Assembly: GCA_944325675.1 (NCBI GenBank)
Contig: CALVAZ010000097.1
Span: forward strand, 1 to 48,689
Source of the DNA: Candidatus Gastranaerophilales bacterium
Lineage (GTDB): Bacteria > Cyanobacteriota > Vampirovibrionia > Gastranaerophilales > Gastranaerophilaceae
Direction of reading: 5' to 3'
Length of the DNA: 48,689 nt
Shown: positions 41,832 to 48,689 of the stretch, piece after piece
Layout of the letters: every line of letters starts with the position of its first letter
Numbering within the stretch: the stretch's first letter is position 1
Notes under the pieces: model-generated
The model's database searches: none
What the model was told of the DNA's origin: nothing
Seen by the model: only the letters and a program-made list of their open reading frames with translations
Program-made: the position numbers and the translations under genes

Positions 41832-43235
41832 ATTCAAGATATAAGACGCAAATATAAACACAATTATTTTTAAAACAGCAACACAACTCAAATACATAAA
41901 TAATAGATATACAAAACTATAAGCAACAAAACATAAAATGAGGGTTAAAATAATAGTTTTAAGAATTCTTAAATAACTAACGTAATCCATATTTTGAAGC
42001 CTTATGACTAAATTCAAAAATAATAAAAATGACGTTGATACAACCATAGAAATGCCCGCACCTAAAATATGATACTTCGCAATTAGAAAGTAATTTATAT
42101 TTAAGCTTATTAGCCCGACAAACATTGCAACAGTCATTTCTATATAAGTTTTGTTTTGCAAATGATATCGTATATTAAAGAGCTTTATCAGTTCGTGAAT
42201 AAATAAGCTGACAGACATAAACGATAATAAAATAGCAGCCTGAGGGTACTTTCCCGAAAAAGCCAAAGTTGCAATTTCCTTAGAAAAGTAACAGAAAACA
42301 GCAACAATAGGTAAAAATAAAACGCAATAAAGCTGAATAGTATTTGTCGCAAAAGGTTTTATTCTGCTTTTTAACTCATATTTTTTTACAATAGCAGGGA
42401 AAATTGCAAATGAAAAAGTTGAAAGCAAAGGAGTCAAAATACTTGTCACAAACAACCAAGAAATACCCGCCACAGCAGTATCGTCATAATATTTATTGTA
42501 CTGAAAAATGAATTTATTAATATTTAAAATTAGCCAAATACTTGAATTGGTAATAATTTGAGGTAGTGCATATTTTAAACTTTCTAAAAGAATATCTCTA
42601 TTTAATTTGTAACTTAATTTTATCTTAAAATTTATTTGATTAATTATAAAAACATCAATAATAAGCATTGAGCAAGACATAGCTACCAAAACAGCAACAA
42701 CATTATTAAACAAACCAGTAAATACCAAAAATAAAATTAAAAGAGACATTTGATAAATAACAATGCTAAATGAATAAAGCAAAGGCTTATTTAAAACTCT
42801 CAACATCTGATACAAAAATTGACGAAAACCTGTTGGGATAACCAAAAAAAGTGTAATCAGAAAAATCCACCTATTTATAAGGAGTTTTTCTTCGACAATA
42901 TTTGAAAAAATAATAAAACTTAGAGTAATTAATATATAAATAAAGATAGTCAACCAAAAAAGATTAGAAAAAAACTCATCCTTTTTGCCTGCACCATTGT
43001 ATTTATCGTAAAACCTCAAAGCAGACTTAGCAATCCAATCAGTAGAACAAGTACATACAAGATTCAATATACCTATAGACAATTGGAAAATACTAATTTC
43101 ATTTTTTGACATCAAATGTGCAAATATAGGCACAATAATAAGAGAATTCAAAACCACAAGAAACCTGGAAGGCAAATAACTAAGAAACGCCGTCATAATA
43201 GTATTATAATTCTTATTTATGCCAATATTAAACAT
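41802..43235 (-). CDS. Wzx-like oligosaccharide flippase
   Basis: 477 aa with about 12-14 membrane segments, the layout of the polysaccharide transporter (MOP/Wzx) family, which flips lipid-linked glycans across the inner membrane. Typical features: N-terminal MTAFLSYLPSRFLVVLNSLI and the amphipathic loop with NEISIFQLSIGIL, with FSFAIFPAIVKKYELKSR mid-protein. ATG 43235 is chosen; a TTG at 43244 would add three residues. No ribosome-binding site is visible, but the ATG lies only 17 bases after the stop of the last pilin-like gene, so translation may be coupled. No glycosyltransferase is nearby. Confidence 0.82.
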   Translation of the reverse strand: MFNIGINKNYNTIMTAFLSYLPSRFLVVLNSLIIVPIFAHLMSKNEISIFQLSIGILNLVCTCSTDWIAKSALRFYDKYNGAGKKDEFFSNLFWLTIFIYILITLSFIIFSNIVEEKLLINRWIFLITLFLVIPTGFRQFLYQMLRVLNKPLLYSFSIVIYQMSLLILFLVFTGLFNNVVAVLVAMSCSMLIIDVFIINQINFKIKLSYKLNRDILLESLKYALPQIITNSSIWLILNINKFIFQYNKYYDDTAVAGISWLFVTSILTPLLSTFSFAIFPAIVKKYELKSRIKPFATNTIQLYCVLFLPIVAVFCYFSKEIATLAFSGKYPQAAILLSFMSVSLFIHELIKLFNIRYHLQNKTYIEMTVAMFVGLISLNINYFLIAKYHILGAGISMVVSTSFLLFLNLVIRLQNMDYVSYLRILKTIILTLILCFVAYSFVYLLFMYLSCVAVLKIIVFIFASYILNLFCAKRLLG

Positions 43236-43252
43236 TTTAGACAATTTTGTGA

Positions 43253-43888
43253 CTAATAATCCATATTCCAGTCGGCATTGATAATTCTATTGAAACACCC
43301 TGAACCGTAAGAATTTTCACGACAAACCGCAACATCATCTGGATCCGATACTCTATCACCAATATAAGCATCCTTATATATGTAAAACAAGAACAAATCT
43401 CTACCTGCTATATTAGGGCGAGAAGGTCCATTTACATCAACCCAAACACTTGCAGCCTCAGAATCAGTAGGCGGCTTTATACAAATTGAAGAACCAACAG
43501 ATGTTTTAACACAGTAAGCCGAACCGGTAGCTGGCAACGATACCTCTACTCCCTCTAAATTTTTATATGAGGACGCAAAACACACACCCGGCTCATTCTC
43601 ACAATCTACCGTGACAGTAAAATATTTCTTCAAAAAAGCCCCCGCAGTGTTTTCAACAGTATCAGAAGTATCATCAAAAAACAAAGATGATTTTGGAATT
43701 GATTTTACTCTTTCATCAATCATCATAAGCTTTATAGCATTAGTCAACGCTGTATAAGACCTTTGTAAACCTGCCACCTGGGATTTTTTACTAAAATTAG
43801 ATGCAACAATTGGAATCGTAATAATTAAAATAACACCAATTATTGCCATAGCTATCAAAAGTTCATTTAGAGTAAAAGCCTTTTTCAT
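43253..43888 (-). CDS. Type IV pilin-like protein D
   Basis: 211 aa. Short prepilin leader MKKA then FTLNELLIAMAIIGVILI (cleavage before Phe, Glu at +5) and the N-terminal helix. The globular part has Cys residues in VDCENEPGVCFASSYK, the loop DVNGPSRPNIAGRDLFLF (a DxNG...PN..GRD motif shared by genes A-D that resembles pseudopilin calcium loops) and the C-terminus ADWNMDY. GAGGTG precedes the ATG. Last of four tandem pilin-like genes, followed by the flippase. Whether it is a pilus subunit or a minor pseudopilin is unknown. Confidence 0.85.
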   Translation of the reverse strand: MKKAFTLNELLIAMAIIGVILIITIPIVASNFSKKSQVAGLQRSYTALTNAIKLMMIDERVKSIPKSSLFFDDTSDTVENTAGAFLKKYFTVTVDCENEPGVCFASSYKNLEGVEVSLPATGSAYCVKTSVGSSICIKPPTDSEAASVWVDVNGPSRPNIAGRDLFLFYIYKDAYIGDRVSDPDDVAVCRENSYGSGCFNRIINADWNMDY

Positions 43889-43899
43889 AAAACACCTCA

Positions 43900-44532
43900 T
43901 TAATAATCCATCTTCCAATTATTTTGTTGTAAGTAATCAAAGCAAGTAAAGAAATAACCATTAAATGATTTACAATCGGATGCCATATCCGTTAATGAAT
44001 CCATAACATACATATCTTTTGAAGACAATTCACCTCTTTCGGTAATATGTAGTATAAAAAAGTCACGTCCCAAAACATTAGGCGGATCAATATTATTGAC
44101 ATCAACATAAATATATTTCCAAAAATCTTCTGGAATTCCAACTGAAACACCGTTACGCAAAACGACATAATCACCTTTCCAAATCATATCCGTTCTGGCT
44201 CTACCTTCAATATCTTTGTATGCATCTGCAAAACAACCAGTCAAAGAAGAATTACAATACTTTTGAACATCAAAATAGAGCCTAAAGAAAGCATGCTCTT
44301 GTGTTTCATCACTGTATTCTAGAGGTAAATCAAAATCATCCACCGACGTAATTCCTTGAGTAGCCATAGCCTCTCTTAAAGAAGTATCCAACTTATTGTA
44401 AGTTGATTGCAACAATGCGACATAAGATTTAGAATATGCATTACGTGTAACATTCGGAAGAGTAAGGACCGCAATTACCCCCACTATGGTTAAAGCTATT
44501 AACAATTCCGACAAACTGAACGCCTTTTTCAT
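43900..44532 (-). CDS. Type IV pilin-like protein C
   Basis: 210 aa. Leader MKKA, then FSLSELLIALTIVGVIAVL. It shares YKDIEGRAR and the loop DVNNIDPPNVLGRDFFIL with its neighbours, and ends NNWKMDY. TAGGAG overlapping the previous stop is its ribosome-binding site. Third of four in the operon. Sequence between the conserved blocks is highly divergent from A, B and D, so these are distinct subunits, not recent duplicates. Confidence 0.85.
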   Translation of the reverse strand: MKKAFSLSELLIALTIVGVIAVLTLPNVTRNAYSKSYVALLQSTYNKLDTSLREAMATQGITSVDDFDLPLEYSDETQEHAFFRLYFDVQKYCNSSLTGCFADAYKDIEGRARTDMIWKGDYVVLRNGVSVGIPEDFWKYIYVDVNNIDPPNVLGRDFFILHITERGELSSKDMYVMDSLTDMASDCKSFNGYFFTCFDYLQQNNWKMDY

Positions 44533-44540
44533 ACTATCTC

Positions 44541-45203
44541 CTAATAATCCATTTCCCAATTATTACTTTCTAACAATACATAACAGTCCAAACCTGCATT
44601 AGTGACGCTTGAATGACAAGAGTTTCTAAGTGTAGATGCGTCATAAGAAGATGTTGTGTCATATCCGACTGAACCATCCGGAAAAAGTTCAACTGTGTAG
44701 TAATCTCTACCATAAACATTTGGTGCCTCAGGCCCATTAACATCAATATTGAAAAAACCTATGGCATTTGTACTTACAACACCACCAGATGGACAAAATC
44801 TAACAGCAGCACCGGAAGGAAGCAATACCTCAAAACTGTCATCTTCATTTTGAGAGCATTCTAATGGTGTAGATATAGAACCAGAAGCCGAATCAATAGT
44901 CTTAGGTGAAGCGGGTAAACAACTTCTTGAAGTATTAACGCAATCAACTGTAATTGTTAAATACTTATCGAGAAATTCACTTACGTCATAATATAAAGAC
45001 CCATCTTTCAAATCAGTTACACGTTCTTCAACCATCATATTACTGACTGACGCTTCTATATCCTTTATAGTAGTTTGCAGTTTCACAACATACGATTTAT
45101 TAAATATATTTCTTGTTACGTTGGGAACTAGCAAAACCGCTAATACCCCAATAACAACCATAACAATCAGTAACTCAGACAATGTAAAACCTTTAATATT
45201 CAT
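44541..45203 (-). CDS. Type IV pilin-like protein B
   Basis: 220 aa. Leader MNIKG, a classical G-F cleavage site, then FTLSELLIVMVVIGVLAVLL. Cys pair region VDCVNTSRSCLPAS, the loop DVNGPEAPNVYGRDYYTV and C-terminus NNWEMDY. The ATG at 45203 follows TAGGAGG, which overlaps the stop of gene A, so A and B are translationally coupled. Longer in-frame starts upstream lie inside gene A and are rejected. Confidence 0.86.
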   Translation of the reverse strand: MNIKGFTLSELLIVMVVIGVLAVLLVPNVTRNIFNKSYVVKLQTTIKDIEASVSNMMVEERVTDLKDGSLYYDVSEFLDKYLTITVDCVNTSRSCLPASPKTIDSASGSISTPLECSQNEDDSFEVLLPSGAAVRFCPSGGVVSTNAIGFFNIDVNGPEAPNVYGRDYYTVELFPDGSVGYDTTSSYDASTLRNSCHSSVTNAGLDCYVLLESNNWEMDY

Positions 45204-45210
45204 AGTCCTC

Positions 45211-45864
45211 CTAATAATCCATCTTCCAATCTGAAAATTGCAATTCTTGCAAACAAGGTTGACCATATGAATAACCCGACAAACACTGTGATTTTCTAAA
45301 ATCAGTATCCTCAAACGGCTGATAATAAGCAGTTCTAATTTCTCCTGTATATAATACCCTAAATGAAAACAAGTCTCTGCCTATAACATTCGGTGCATCC
45401 TTACCGTTAATATCAAAAAGAAATACCCCGACAGCATTGTAATCATCTGGAGTGAAAAGCAACACCGAAACACCACTTGGCAAAATCACACTGTATGAAT
45501 CAAAACCATCATCCGAAAATATCGCATCCAGTTCATCAGATTCATCACCATTAATTGATTTATAACTTGAAGCAAAACATTTTTCATGCTCTTTAGCGCA
45601 AACCCTACTTAGCTTAAAATAGTCTTCAAAAAATTTAGCTTTATCTAAAAACAGAGTTGAATCAGCCAGATCAGCGACTTGTTCTCTAACTTTGACCTTT
45701 GATACTGAATCCGAAAGGGTTTTCAAAGTTGCTTGGATTTTAACTATGTCTGAACGATTAAATATATTTTTCGTAACATTGGGAACAGTCAAAATGGCTA
45801 TCACGCCGACAACCGCCATTGCTATCAAAAGTTCAGCTAAAGTAAAAGCAAGTAGTCTTTTCAT
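45211..45864 (-). CDS. Type IV pilin-like protein A
   Basis: 217 aa. Leader MKRLLA, then FTLAELLIAMAVVGVIAILT; the residue before the cleavage site is Ala rather than the usual Gly, as in C and D. Loop DINGKDAPNVIGRDLFSF and C-terminus SDWKMDY. GGGGG is the nearest Shine-Dalgarno. First gene of the A-B-C-D-flippase operon. A TATAAT (45956-45951) upstream gives a leader of about 80 nt. Confidence 0.86.
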   Translation of the reverse strand: MKRLLAFTLAELLIAMAVVGVIAILTVPNVTKNIFNRSDIVKIQATLKTLSDSVSKVKVREQVADLADSTLFLDKAKFFEDYFKLSRVCAKEHEKCFASSYKSINGDESDELDAIFSDDGFDSYSVILPSGVSVLLFTPDDYNAVGVFLFDINGKDAPNVIGRDLFSFRVLYTGEIRTAYYQPFEDTDFRKSQCLSGYSYGQPCLQELQFSDWKMDY

Positions 45865-45950
45865 ATCGACCCCCAGATAATCTATCTCTATATCCAATTT
45901 AACACTTTTCTGCACACCTGTCAACAAAAATAAGCATAAGATTTTTATGA

Positions 45951-45956
45951 ATTATA
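45951..45956 (-). promoter_or_regulatory. Probable -10 of the pilin-flippase operon
   Basis: TATAAT on the minus strand (45956-45951), 87 bases before the ATG at 45864. No clear -35. On the plus strand the same gap holds GTTTAC / GTAAAC half-sites at 45981 and 46013 near the promoter region of the next gene. Confidence 0.4.
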
Positions 45957-46051
45957 TTAAAAATTGTAACGCAAATAAATGTTTACAATTGACCTTAAAG
46001 CACCTCTAAGATGTAAACTAAAAAATGAAAAGATCGATAAGGGGATAAAAC

Positions 46052-46591
46052 ATGGCTAAGAAAATTTTAATACTATCAGCAAGTCCAAGGAAACACGGTA
46101 ACTCAGATATTTTATCTGATGAATTTGCAAAAGGCGCAACAGAAGCCGGAAATCAAGTAGAAAAAATATTTATCATGGGTAAAAAGATAAATTACTGCAG
46201 AGGTTGCGAAGTATGCGATAGTACACACCAATGTATACAAGACGATGACATGGACGAAATTCTTGAAAAAATGGTACAAGCAGATGTAATTGTCTTGGCG
46301 AGCCCCGTATATTTCTACACAATTGACGGGCAAATGAAAACCTTAATAGACAGGACAGTCCCGCGGTATATGGAAATTTCAAACAAAGAATTTTACTATA
46401 TAATCACTGCAGCTGATACAAACATTTCAAATATGCAAAAAGCCATAGAATGTTTTAGAGGTTTCACAATGGATTGCCTAAGCGGTTCTGTTGAAAGGGG
46501 GATATTGTTAGGCCTTGGCATTTGGCACAAGGGTGAAGTTGAAAAGACAAGATATATAGAAGAAGCATATACAATGGGTAAAAATGTGTAA
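46052..46591 (+). CDS. Flavodoxin-like NADPH-dependent FMN reductase
   Basis: 179 aa. Starts MAKKILILSASPRKHGNSD: SASPRKHGNS is the FMN phosphate-binding loop. CRGCEVCDSTHQC follows, as in iron-sulfur-flavoprotein-like and multimeric flavodoxin WrbA-like families, and ASPVYFYTIDGQMKTLIDR is the second flavin loop. It probably reduces flavin or quinones using NAD(P)H. AAGGGG lies upstream of the ATG. It precedes the DXS-family gene by 20 bases, in one operon. Confidence 0.87.
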   Translation: MAKKILILSASPRKHGNSDILSDEFAKGATEAGNQVEKIFIMGKKINYCRGCEVCDSTHQCIQDDDMDEILEKMVQADVIVLASPVYFYTIDGQMKTLIDRTVPRYMEISNKEFYYIITAADTNISNMQKAIECFRGFTMDCLSGSVERGILLGLGIWHKGEVEKTRYIEEAYTMGKNV

Positions 46592-46611
46592 AGAAAGGAT
46601 AATGACAAATC

Positions 46612-48381
46612 ATGCGAACACTCAACATGAATATGTTAGATAAAATAAATTCACCGGAAGACATAAAAAAACTTTCCATACCGGAAATGAATGAACTAGC
46701 CGAAGACATAAGAAAAACTATCATACACAAAGTAAACCTCATAGGCGGACACTTAGGTCCTGACCTGGGAATAGTAGAAACAACAATAGCGCTTCATTAC
46801 GTTTTTAATTCCCCGCAAGATAGATTTATCTTCGATGTATCCCACCAATGTTATCCACACAAAATGATAACCGGCAGGAAACAAGGCTTTATTGATCCGA
46901 TAGGTCATCCTGAAATATCAGGTTACTCAAATCCCGCTGAAAGCAAACACGACCATTTTGTAATCGGTCACACATCAACTTCAGTAACTCTTGCAACCGG
47001 AGTAGCAAAAGCTCGTGACATTAAAGGCGAAAAATACAACGTAATAGCATTGATAGGAGATGGCTCTTTAAGTGGAGGAGAAGCATTCGAAGGCTTGAAC
47101 AATGCTGCTACTCTTGACAGCAACATAATAATAATTATAAACGATAACGAAATGTCCATTGCTGAAAACCAAGGCGGATTATATAGAAATTTGAATTTTT
47201 TAAGAGAGACAAACGGAACAGCCGAAAACAACATATTTACAACAATGGGATTTGACTATTATTATGTTGAAGGCGGTAACGACGTTGAAAAAATGATTGA
47301 AGTACTTACCGAAATAAAAGATATCAATCATCCAACAGTTTTACATATTCATACTATCAAAGGCAAAGGCTATAAACCCGCAGAAGATGATAAAGAAACC
47401 TATCACTGGCAGCTTCCGGGATTTTTAGATAAAAAAGAAACTGGCACACCAGTAGAAACATACGATTCTTTAACAACCGACTATATAATTAAAAGGAAAA
47501 ACGAGGGTGAGCCCATAGTTGCAATAACCGCTGCAACCCCTGGTGCAATAGGCTTTAGCAAAGATTTTAGAAAAGAACTCGGCAAGCATTACACAGACGT
47601 AGGAATTGCAGAACAGCATGCCGTAGGATACGCCTCCGGCATAGCACAAAATGGTGGTAAAGCTGTTTTAGGAGTTCTCAGTTCATTCATACAAAGAAGC
47701 TATGACCAACTTTCACAAGACCTTGCGCTTAACAATTCACCGGCAACAATTTTGGTATATTGGGGCGGGATTTCAAATGCGGATATGACACACTTACAGA
47801 CATTTGATATACCATTAATCAGTAACATACCGAACATTGTATACCTTGCACCTACAAACAAGGAAGAATATTTAGCAATGCTTGACTGGTCAGTAAAACA
47901 AAATGAACATCCGGTCGCAATAAGAGTTCCGTTTGCTCCCGTAGTTTCTTCAGGGGTTGAAGATAAAACAGACTACTCTATTTTGAATAAATACAAAATA
48001 GAAGAACAAGGCGAAAAAGTTGCAATTTTGGGTCTGGGTACATTTATGAGTCTTGCAAAAGAAGTTAAAAATGAACTCATTAAAAAAGCAAGCATCAACG
48101 CCACAATAATAAATCCAAGATTTATAACCGGCATTGACGAAGAATTGTTAGATACTCTAAAACAAACACATGACCTTGTAATAACACTTGAAGACGGTGT
48201 CCTTGATGGCGGTTTTGGCGAAAAAATCTCAAGGTACTACGGCAATTCAACAATGAAAGTTCTAAACTATGGCGGTAAAAAAGAATTTACTGACAGAGTA
48301 CCGCTTGAAGAACTATACAAAAGATACCGCCTTACAAAAGAACAAATAACAGAAGACGTTATCAAAACTTTGTCACTATAA
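46612..48381 (+). CDS. DXS-family transketolase-like enzyme
   Basis: 589 aa. Thiamine diphosphate enzyme of the 1-deoxy-D-xylulose-5-phosphate synthase family. TPP motif GDGSLSGGEAFEGLNN (149-164) with INDN at about 176, DVSHQCYPHK (75-84), GHTSTS (119-124), DVGIAEQHAVGYASG with the catalytic Glu, and a transketolase C domain. It is shorter than typical DXS (about 620-640), and DVSHQC and GDGSLSGGEA resemble a DXS-like subgroup of Firmicutes, so it may be a paralogue with another substrate or a transferred gene. The start is uncertain: ATG codons at 46627 and 46633 are also possible, and the ribosome-binding site is distant. Confidence 0.85.
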   Translation: MRTLNMNMLDKINSPEDIKKLSIPEMNELAEDIRKTIIHKVNLIGGHLGPDLGIVETTIALHYVFNSPQDRFIFDVSHQCYPHKMITGRKQGFIDPIGHPEISGYSNPAESKHDHFVIGHTSTSVTLATGVAKARDIKGEKYNVIALIGDGSLSGGEAFEGLNNAATLDSNIIIIINDNEMSIAENQGGLYRNLNFLRETNGTAENNIFTTMGFDYYYVEGGNDVEKMIEVLTEIKDINHPTVLHIHTIKGKGYKPAEDDKETYHWQLPGFLDKKETGTPVETYDSLTTDYIIKRKNEGEPIVAITAATPGAIGFSKDFRKELGKHYTDVGIAEQHAVGYASGIAQNGGKAVLGVLSSFIQRSYDQLSQDLALNNSPATILVYWGGISNADMTHLQTFDIPLISNIPNIVYLAPTNKEEYLAMLDWSVKQNEHPVAIRVPFAPVVSSGVEDKTDYSILNKYKIEEQGEKVAILGLGTFMSLAKEVKNELIKKASINATIINPRFITGIDEELLDTLKQTHDLVITLEDGVLDGGFGEKISRYYGNSTMKVLNYGGKKEFTDRVPLEELYKRYRLTKEQITEDVIKTLSL

Positions 48382-48385
48382 TTCA

Positions 48386-48394
48386 TGCTATAAT
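48386..48394 (+). promoter_or_regulatory. Extended -10 of the TolC-like gene
   Basis: TGC-TATAAT ends 9 bases before the ATG at 48404, giving a leader of about 2-3 nt. Confidence 0.55.
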
Positions 48395-48403
48395 ATAAAG
48401 AGT

Positions 48404-48689
48404 ATGAAGAAGTTACTTGTAATTCTAATATTAATCTTTACATGCCCGAGCTTTGCCTTGGGCATTGAAGATGTAAAAAAGGTATATCTCAACGAAGCAA
48501 TAGATGCGGCACTGGAAAATAACTTAGATCTTCAAGCTGCACAGCTTGAAATAACTATTGCCAAAAACAATATCAAAGTCGCAAACCGACTTCAAAATCC
48601 TTCTGTAGACGCCTTTTATTTCTTAGGAGCAGCCGGTGCAAGTGAACCTAAACAAATAGGGTTAAGTGAAAATATTGAAATTGCAAAAA
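48404..48689 (+). CDS. TolC-like outer membrane efflux protein, 5' part
   Basis: 95 residues before the window ends. Signal peptide MKKLLVILILIFTCPSFALG (cleavage about 18-20), then VYLNEAIDAALENNLDLQAA, the N-terminal pattern of TolC/OprM outer-membrane factors (L-x-EAI-x-A-L-x-NN-L), and QLEITIAKNNIKVANRLQNP. TolC proteins form the trimeric outer-membrane channel of efflux and type I secretion systems. Partner pump genes would be expected downstream, outside the window. Confidence 0.85.
   Translation, partial: MKKLLVILILIFTCPSFALGIEDVKKVYLNEAIDAALENNLDLQAAQLEITIAKNNIKVANRLQNPSVDAFYFLGAAGASEPKQIGLSENIEIAK

Noticed and set aside
45981-46018. GTTTAC / GTAAAC inverted half-sites upstream of the flavodoxin-like gene
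   Set aside because: Only six bases each and widely spaced in AT-rich DNA; too weak to call an operator.

Overview
The window reads as an AT-rich chromosomal segment of a diderm bacterium, probably a gut-type, non-photosynthetic relative of Cyanobacteria (Melainabacteria/Vampirovibrionia, Gastranaerophilales-like). This placement is inference. It rests on several type IV pilin-like proteins with FTLAE-type signals, an SLH-domain envelope protein, Lgt together with the start of a TolC-like outer-membrane protein, a Ski2-like helicase, and many short lineage-specific proteins. I see no rRNA, tRNA, CRISPR array, transposase or phage module.

Layout. 1-6 kb: a truncated membrane-protein gene, two type IV pilin-like genes that share a 66-bp perfect repeat carrying a nine-G tract, a Ski2-like helicase and serS. 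6-10 kb: an NAD-type isocitrate dehydrogenase and two tandem glycine-zipper membrane proteins, each with its own terminator. 10-17.7 kb: a uridine-kinase-like enzyme, a Cys-rich secreted protein, an SLH protein divergent from pyruvate kinase, an Fsr-like MFS transporter, and a TPR protein followed by lgt. 17.7-25.3 kb: a compact plus-strand run of a free ClpX-type zinc finger, an unknown 528-aa protein, RuvX, DUF1292, a six-repeat Clp-N-only protein, tilS, hpt, a soluble histidine kinase and a membrane protein. 25.3-31 kb, minus strand: uvrB, a small protein, a CpaE-like ATPase, a structured RNA resembling 6S RNA, and a 666-aa membrane protein. 31-35 kb: nadD, yqeK and an acidic protein with a Tudor-like C-terminus. 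35-39.7 kb, minus strand: def-fmt-aroH, a DnaJ-like gene with queE, and a PurD-like ATP-grasp protein. 39.7-46 kb: two unknown proteins, a Wzx-like flippase and four tandem pilin-like genes in one operon. 46-48.7 kb: a flavodoxin-like reductase, a DXS-family enzyme and the start of a TolC-like gene.

Main points of interest. (1) Both pilin genes in the first 5 kb have their leader out of frame at a G9 tract. Deleting one G would fuse each to an upstream ATG, which looks like slippage-based ON/OFF control. (2) One run of plus-strand genes holds substrate/adaptor-binding domains of both ClpX and ClpC/ClpA without any ATPase. (3) A roughly 180-nt minus-strand RNA with a well-formed promoter, long closing stem and U-run looks like 6S RNA. 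(4) Several genes have a -10 box ending 6-9 nt before the ATG, which predicts leaderless mRNAs. (5) Four pilin-like genes sharing an extreme C-terminal W-x-MDY motif are co-directional with a flippase gene.

Start codons were chosen from Shine-Dalgarno spacing and promoter position, and several differ from the longest open frame. Family names come from recognised motifs; no database search was run.
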